DNA of 9,569 nt, from assembly GCA_000432015.1 (NCBI GenBank), contig HF985541.1:8416-17984 (forward strand). The letters run 5' to 3'. This DNA comes from Clostridium sp. CAG:1024 (GTDB lineage Bacteria > Bacillota > Clostridia > Christensenellales > CAG-138). Under the pieces are notes generated by a model that was given only the letters and a program-made list of their open reading frames with translations, was not told where the DNA came from and ran no database searches. How positions within the stretch are numbered: the stretch's first letter is position 1; each line of letters starts with the position of its first letter. Shown here one piece after another: positions 6,969-9,569 of this stretch. The translations under genes and the position numbers were made by a program.

Positions 6969-7173
6969 ATGTTCGGATCGGCCGCCCGTGAAACGAAAGC
7001 GCATCTCGGGTATATGCGTCTATCGCCGCGTTCAAGCTGTGCGTCTGCGGAACACCGTCTGCTTTGCATTTTGCTTTGAACGCTTCGCCTGTCGCCTTTG
7101 GAACGTTTGCGACGATGCGGTCGTAGGTCTTCGAGTTATACCGCGTCTTAACAGCGGTGCTTGTTCTTCCCAT
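6916..7173 (-). CDS. Small ribbon-helix-helix/Arc-like protein, probably with an altered C-terminus
   Basis: The 85-residue product opens with MGRTSTAVKTRYNSKTYDRI, a basic N-terminus I associate with small Arc/ribbon-helix-helix-type proteins common on mobile elements and in accessory regions of Firmicutes. It continues with a beta strand IVANVPK (20-26) and two helices (about 27-39 and 45-58: SLNAAIDAYTRD). Start ATG 7171-7173 is chosen over longer options because GGAGG (7182-7186) lies 8 nt upstream. The last 25 or so residues do not resemble such proteins: the frame runs on for 53 bases antisense to the response regulator's 3' end before stopping, so the native stop may have been lost at a junction near 6969. 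DNA binding is inferred from family resemblance. No clear promoter was found; the start codon and ribosome binding site are overlapped by an opposing promoter. Confidence 0.6.
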   Translation of the reverse strand: MGRTSTAVKTRYNSKTYDRIVANVPKATGEAFKAKCKADGVPQTHSLNAAIDAYTRDALSFHGRPIRTFIVLGDPPDGTRPYRSF

Positions 7174-7202
7174 TGACAACACCTCCGACGATCGGCTATA
7201 CT
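7173..7202 (+). promoter_or_regulatory. Consensus promoter for a short plus-strand RNA
   Basis: Perfect TTGACA (7173-7178), 18-nt spacer, TATACT (7197-7202). It is one of the two best promoters in the window, yet no convincing protein gene follows on this strand; a terminator lies about 80 nt downstream. The -35 box abuts the start codon of the opposing ribbon-helix-helix gene, and the spacer contains that gene's ribosome binding site. Confidence 0.7.
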
Positions 7203-7208
7203 GCCAGT

Positions 7209-7290
7209 GAGACAAGACCGATACGATCAGCCGACTAAGTGATTACCCTTTCGGGCAACCGTCCTGTTGATGGCAGGGCGGTTATTTTTT
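7209..7290 (+). ncRNA. Predicted small RNA of about 80 nt, type I antitoxin-like
   Basis: A consensus promoter predicts a start near 7209, and a strong intrinsic terminator ends transcription near 7290. No start codon in between opens a meaningful frame. The 3' half contains two overlapping hairpins (7241-7260 and 7257-7283). On the opposite strand the terminator's T-run reads as AAA-AAA-TAA, a Lys-Lys-stop ending. Short hydrophobic type I toxins of Firmicutes often end with such lysines, with the antitoxin RNA transcribed convergently across that 3' end. No hydrophobic toxin segment could be found upstream on the minus strand in any frame, so this may be a solitary antitoxin or an unrelated small RNA. 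Transcription is well supported by the signals; the antitoxin identity is inference. Confidence 0.55.
7257..7290 (+). terminator. Strong intrinsic terminator of the small RNA
   Basis: AACCGTCCTG (7257-7266) pairs with CAGGGCGGTT (7274-7283): 10 bp with one G-U pair and a 7-nt loop. ATTTTTT (7284-7290) follows. The G-U is a C-A mismatch on the minus strand, and no U-run follows there, so the terminator works on the plus strand only. Confidence 0.85.
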
Positions 7291-7473
7291 ACGAAAACGG
7301 ATTGTGGTGGACGAGGCGTTCCTGAGCAAAGCACGAAGGAGCATTGTGACCGGTACTTCCGGAAGGGTACGGAAATCAGAGCCCCATGGCCGCGACGGCG
7401 CTCCGCTTGGAGCCACTGTCGCCGCAAGGAGGAATCCTGATCGAAAGCGGCGCTTTGCTGTTTGAGCGAGAAT
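7291..7473. other. Intergenic stretch with no recognised gene
   Basis: No frame on either strand has a start with a ribosome binding site or a recognisable protein. It holds a hairpin at 7392-7422 (GCGAC...GTCGC around GCTCC...GGAGC, with a GCTT loop) and an AAGGAGG at 7426-7432 that is not followed by any in-range start codon. It may be eroded DNA of the accessory islet. Confidence 0.5.
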
Positions 7474-7503
7474 ATAAAAGGCCGGCCCTGTGCGGCCGGC
7501 CTT
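7474..7503 (-). terminator. Intrinsic terminator after the amidohydrolase gene
   Basis: AAGGCCGGCC (7478-7487) and GGCCGGCCTT (7494-7503) form a perfect 10-bp stem with a 6-nt loop. On the minus strand the stem runs into TTTTAT (7474-7479). It lies 13 bases beyond the amidohydrolase stop codon. Confidence 0.88.
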
Positions 7504-7516
7504 CGTGTCTATGCGG

Positions 7517-8722
7517 TTATGCTTTTACCGTGATGTCTTTGCCGTCTTTGATGACGTAGACCGGCGCTCTGTGATACCAGATCGCGTGGTAGACGTCGGA
7601 CTCGTCCAGAACGACGATGTCTGCGTTGCCGCCAACCTTCAGCTCGTGGTTCTCAATGCCGAGCACCTTTGCTGCGGTCGTCGTGATCATGTCATAGAGC
7701 AGATCCATGTCGTCAAACGTCAGCATGCGGAGCAGATGGCTTGCAAGGAATGCGACCTGCAGCATGTTGCACTCGCCGAAGGGATAGTAAGCATCCTGAA
7801 TGTCGTCCTGTCCGAGCGCAACGGGAACGCCGGCTGCGAGCAGATCCTTGACGCGCGCTGCGAGCGGGCCGGTGTGCGGGTCAGAGACGATGCCGACGCC
7901 CGCCTGCTTGAGCAGACTCGTGAGCTTGCGGAAATAGTTCTCAGGATACAGCTCCATCGCGCGGCAGTGCTGTGCGGTCACGCGGCCCTGCCAGCCCATG
8001 GCGATGGACTGCTTGCAGAGCATCTCGAGCGTGCGCTCTTCCGCGTCGCCGACGTCGTCCAACAGCATGGAGATCGGCTTATCATATTCCTTTGCATAGG
8101 CGCACATGGAATCCACATGATCCTGCTCGTCCTCTTTGGTGAACTCAATCCACGGGATACCGCCGACCACATCCGCACCGAGGTCGAGCGCCTGCTTGAC
8201 CAGCTCTTTTGCGCCGGGTTCGCGGGCAACGCCGTCCTGCGGGAAAGCGACGACCTGCAGTTCAACGCGGCCCTTGTATTCTTCGCGGGCTTTGAGCAGT
8301 GCCTTGACGCCTTCGAGACGCGCCTTGGTATCAACGTCTGCAAACGCACGGATGTGCGTGTTGCCGTACTTGACCGCGAGGTCGCAGGCCTTGCGCACAT
8401 TCGGGATGATCCAGGACTCGTCGTATGCGGCCTTGAAGTCCGCCGCGCGCTCGATGCTGGTCATGGCGCCTCCCATGCCGTCGCCGTTGTAGGCCTTCAG
8501 CGCCGCTTCGCCGGCCATCTGGAGCGTATAGACCTTGTCAAGATGCAGGTGACCGTTGATAAAAGACTCGGTGACCAGACCGCCCTTGGCGTCGATAACC
8601 TGCTTGGCGTCGGCATGCAGATCCTTTTCGATCGCTGCGATTTTTCCGCCCTCAATGGCGATGCTGACGAGTTCTGCGCATTTACGCGTCTTTGCGTTTT
8701 TAATCAGGATGTCGTAACTCAT
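7517..8722 (-). CDS. Cytosine-deaminase-like amidohydrolase (CodA/AtzC relative)
   Basis: A cytoplasmic amidohydrolase-superfamily enzyme expected to hydrolyse a small cyclic or N-substituted nitrogen compound; the exact substrate is unknown. The 401-residue product has the N-terminal beta-sandwich strand, then NGHLHLDK at 57-63 (metal ligands His58 and His60), AQHCRAM at 250-256 (His252, matching His246 of E. coli CodA), SDPHTGP at 280-286, and LGQDDIQDAYYPFGECNML at 303-321 (Asp306, matching metal ligand Asp313). The CodA segment VHCDEIDD, which supplies ligand His214 and catalytic Glu217, reads MLLDDVGD at 219-226 here, so His becomes Leu220 and Glu becomes Asp223. The metal site and chemistry may therefore differ from true cytosine deaminase. 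ATG 8722 is chosen over the upstream in-frame ATG 8854 because GGGAGG (8728-8733) is 5 nt upstream and the superfamily N-terminus begins at once. It has its own promoter and terminator and lies downstream of a TRAP permease, a possible importer of its substrate. Confidence 0.88.
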   Translation of the reverse strand: MSYDILIKNAKTRKCAELVSIAIEGGKIAAIEKDLHADAKQVIDAKGGLVTESFINGHLHLDKVYTLQMAGEAALKAYNGDGMGGAMTSIERAADFKAAYDESWIIPNVRKACDLAVKYGNTHIRAFADVDTKARLEGVKALLKAREEYKGRVELQVVAFPQDGVAREPGAKELVKQALDLGADVVGGIPWIEFTKEDEQDHVDSMCAYAKEYDKPISMLLDDVGDAEERTLEMLCKQSIAMGWQGRVTAQHCRAMELYPENYFRKLTSLLKQAGVGIVSDPHTGPLAARVKDLLAAGVPVALGQDDIQDAYYPFGECNMLQVAFLASHLLRMLTFDDMDLLYDMITTTAAKVLGIENHELKVGGNADIVVLDESDVYHAIWYHRAPVYVIKDGKDITVKA

Positions 8723-8954
8723 GATTTCCTCCCATTGTATTATTTTCATACGATGACGGATCGGATTCCGTTTTATCAGACAGCGCAGGCTGCGCCGCCG
8801 AAAAGAAAAACATAATTGTGGGGAAAACGACGATCGAACAACGAATCGAATCAACGCCGCAATTGGAATGTGAAAGGGATGAAGCGCTCCGGGCGGTTTG
8901 TCTTTGTATCGCGCAAATCCGTTAGAAACCGGTTACATCACAAGCGGACTGTTC
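8723..8954 (-). promoter_or_regulatory. Long 5' leader of the amidohydrolase mRNA, possible regulatory RNA
   Basis: The predicted transcript starts near 8954, leaving about 230 untranslated nt. Possible pairings (plus coordinates) are CGGTTT 8894-8899 with AAACCG 8926-8931; GCGCA 8783-8787 with TGCGC 8791-8795; and ACGGA 8756-8760 with TCCGT 8767-8771. The segment next to the start codon is AU-rich and open. I recognise no known riboswitch core. A 37-codon minus-strand frame (8700-8813) opens with three Phe codons and overlaps the amidohydrolase start, but it has no ribosome binding site. A regulatory role is inferred only from length and structure. Confidence 0.35.
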
Positions 8955-8960
8955 TTAAAA

Positions 8961-8990
8961 AGTATAATATGGGATACGGCGGCTTGTCAA
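8961..8990 (-). promoter_or_regulatory. Consensus promoter upstream of the amidohydrolase gene
   Basis: Minus strand: perfect TTGACA (8985-8990), 18-nt spacer, TATACT (8961-8966). It lies downstream of the TRAP permease terminator, so the amidohydrolase appears to be an independent transcription unit. The 112 bases between this promoter and that terminator (8991-9102) show nothing else. Confidence 0.72.
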
Positions 8991-9102
8991 GACGACCGCG
9001 CGCTTTTACCGAAAAAGTATGCGCGGATCCCACTCGAACCTGCGGATCTGTCGGCCTGCGTGGTTACGCTCTGTATTGAAATCAGTTTCACAGCCCTGCA
9101 CA

Positions 9103-9143
9103 ACAAAAGAAAACCGTCCGGTCTCGTGATGCGGCCGGACGGT
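9103..9143 (-). terminator. Intrinsic terminator after the TRAP permease gene
   Basis: ACCGTCCGG (9113-9121) and CCGGACGGT (9135-9143) form a 9-bp perfect stem with a 13-nt loop. On the minus strand it is followed by TTTTCTTTTG (9103-9112 region). It begins 15 bases past the permease stop codon. Confidence 0.87.
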
Positions 9144-9158
9144 GCAGCGGAATGCGGG

Positions 9159-9569
9159 TCAGACGGACAATTTGGGGGACACGCCGCGTTTTTTCACACG
9201 CACGGTCTGCCAAACGATGATAGCTGCGGTGATCGCAAGGCCGACGGAGTCCGTAATCCAGCCGGGCTTGATCATGCAAAGCCCGCCTGCGATGAGCAGG
9301 AGCCGCTCATACCAGGTGCAGTCGTCCTGTACAAAACCAGTCAGACCGCCGGAGAGCGCATACATGCCAAGCAGAGCCGTCAGCACGTTGAGGATGATGT
9401 CCAGCGGCGCGGCGTCGATCAGCAGCATGGATGGATTCAGCACAAAGATATACGGCACGATGAATGCGCCGATTGCGATGCGCGTTGCGGTCACGCCGGT
9501 TTTGAACGGTTCGGCCTTTGCGATCGCCGCGCCCGCCATGGCCGCGAGGGCAACCGGCGGCGTGATGTC
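9159..9569 (-). CDS. TRAP transporter fused permease, C-terminal end (5' part outside window)
   Basis: The frame is open to the right edge and gives 136 residues. It starts DITPPVALAAMAGAAIAKAE, a stretch typical of the C-terminal half of DctM-type (large) TRAP permease subunits, especially the fused small-plus-large permeases that work with TAXI-type binding proteins. Next comes TATRIAIGAFIVPYIFVLNPSM, then a C-terminal extension with hydrophobic segments (about 50-70, 85-95 and 105-122) that is characteristic of the fused type, ending in a basic tail. TRAP transporters use an ion gradient and a periplasmic or lipid-anchored binding protein to import organic acids and related solutes; that partner is not in this window. 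The methionine at 9537-9539 is internal, not a start. Substrate unknown. Confidence 0.88.
   Translation of the reverse strand, partial: DITPPVALAAMAGAAIAKAEPFKTGVTATRIAIGAFIVPYIFVLNPSMLLIDAAPLDIILNVLTALLGMYALSGGLTGFVQDDCTWYERLLLIAGGLCMIKPGWITDSVGLAITAAIIVWQTVRVKKRGVSPKLSV

Noticed and set aside
7360..7422. Palindromes around TTCCGGAA and the GCTCC/GGAGC hairpin considered as insertion-sequence ends or CRISPR-like repeats
   Set aside because: Single copies, no transposase, no target-site duplication and no regular spacing.
7227..7427. Minus-strand 66-codon frame ending near the small RNA
   Set aside because: No start signals and no hydrophobic segment. Only its last 20 or so codons overlap the putative toxin 3' region, so it is not called as an intact gene.
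7426..7432. AAGGAGG on the plus strand resembling a strong ribosome binding site
   Set aside because: No ATG, GTG or TTG at a suitable distance opens a frame of any length; chance or an eroded gene start.
8700..8813. Possible upstream peptide (37 codons, three Phe codons at the start) in the amidohydrolase leader
   Set aside because: No Shine-Dalgarno sequence and no attenuator-type terminator behind it; mentioned only as part of the leader.
7490..8815. Long plus-strand open frame (441 codons) opposite the amidohydrolase gene
   Set aside because: It is a mirror of the coding strand of a well-supported enzyme, has no family signature and no ribosome binding site, and starts inside a terminator.
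8816..9079. Plus-strand 87-codon frame upstream of the amidohydrolase
   Set aside because: Very basic composition, no ribosome binding site, no recognisable family, and it lies across the minus-strand promoter.

Overview
The window is moderately GC-rich chromosomal DNA. It carries Gram-positive-style lipoprotein and secreted protein genes, strong GGAGG ribosome binding sites, short U-tailed intrinsic terminators and a low-molecular-weight D-Ala-D-Ala carboxypeptidase. Together with the TRAP transporter and the style of the accessory proteins, this suggests an anaerobic member of the Clostridia (Oscillospiraceae/Ruminococcaceae-like). That assignment is inferred from gene style only.

Layout, left to right. 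(1) 2-1126, + strand: 3' portion of hflX, a ribosome-associated GTPase, closed by a hairpin terminator. (2) 1305-1793, +: tspO, a five-helix membrane protein, converging with only 2 bp between stop codons on (3) 1796-3580, -: a secreted PIG-L/LmbE-type deacetylase with a long C-terminal beta-rich region. (4) 3581-3687: a compact divergent promoter region. A palindromic TTGCAA can serve as the -35 box in both directions, and the deacetylase transcript is predicted to be leaderless. (5) 3688-4572, +: an unrecognised lipoprotein, converging through a bidirectional terminator on (6) 4716-6149, -: a serine D-Ala-D-Ala carboxypeptidase with an unusual membrane anchor and basic tail. (7) 6306-6968, +: an OmpR/PhoB-type response regulator divergent from the carboxypeptidase. 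A tandem 11-bp repeat lies in the shared intergenic region. No histidine kinase is present in the window.

(8) 6969-7470 is a small accessory-looking islet. It holds a ribbon-helix-helix-like gene on the minus strand, which runs into the 3' end of the response regulator. On the plus strand it holds a compact transcription unit with a consensus promoter and a strong terminator, predicted to make an RNA of about 80 nt. The layout resembles the antitoxin RNA of a type I toxin-antitoxin locus whose toxin gene is lost or unrecognisable. This is the least conventional part of the window.

(9) 7517-8722, -: a cytosine-deaminase-like amidohydrolase behind a leader of about 230 nt and a consensus promoter. 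(10) 9159-9569, -: the C-terminal end of a fused TRAP transporter permease, closed by its own terminator.

Functional themes: three of the products (deacetylase, lipoprotein, carboxypeptidase) act at the cell envelope, and the response regulator may control the carboxypeptidase. The TRAP permease and amidohydrolase plausibly form an uptake-and-hydrolysis pair for a small nitrogenous compound, although they appear to be separately transcribed.
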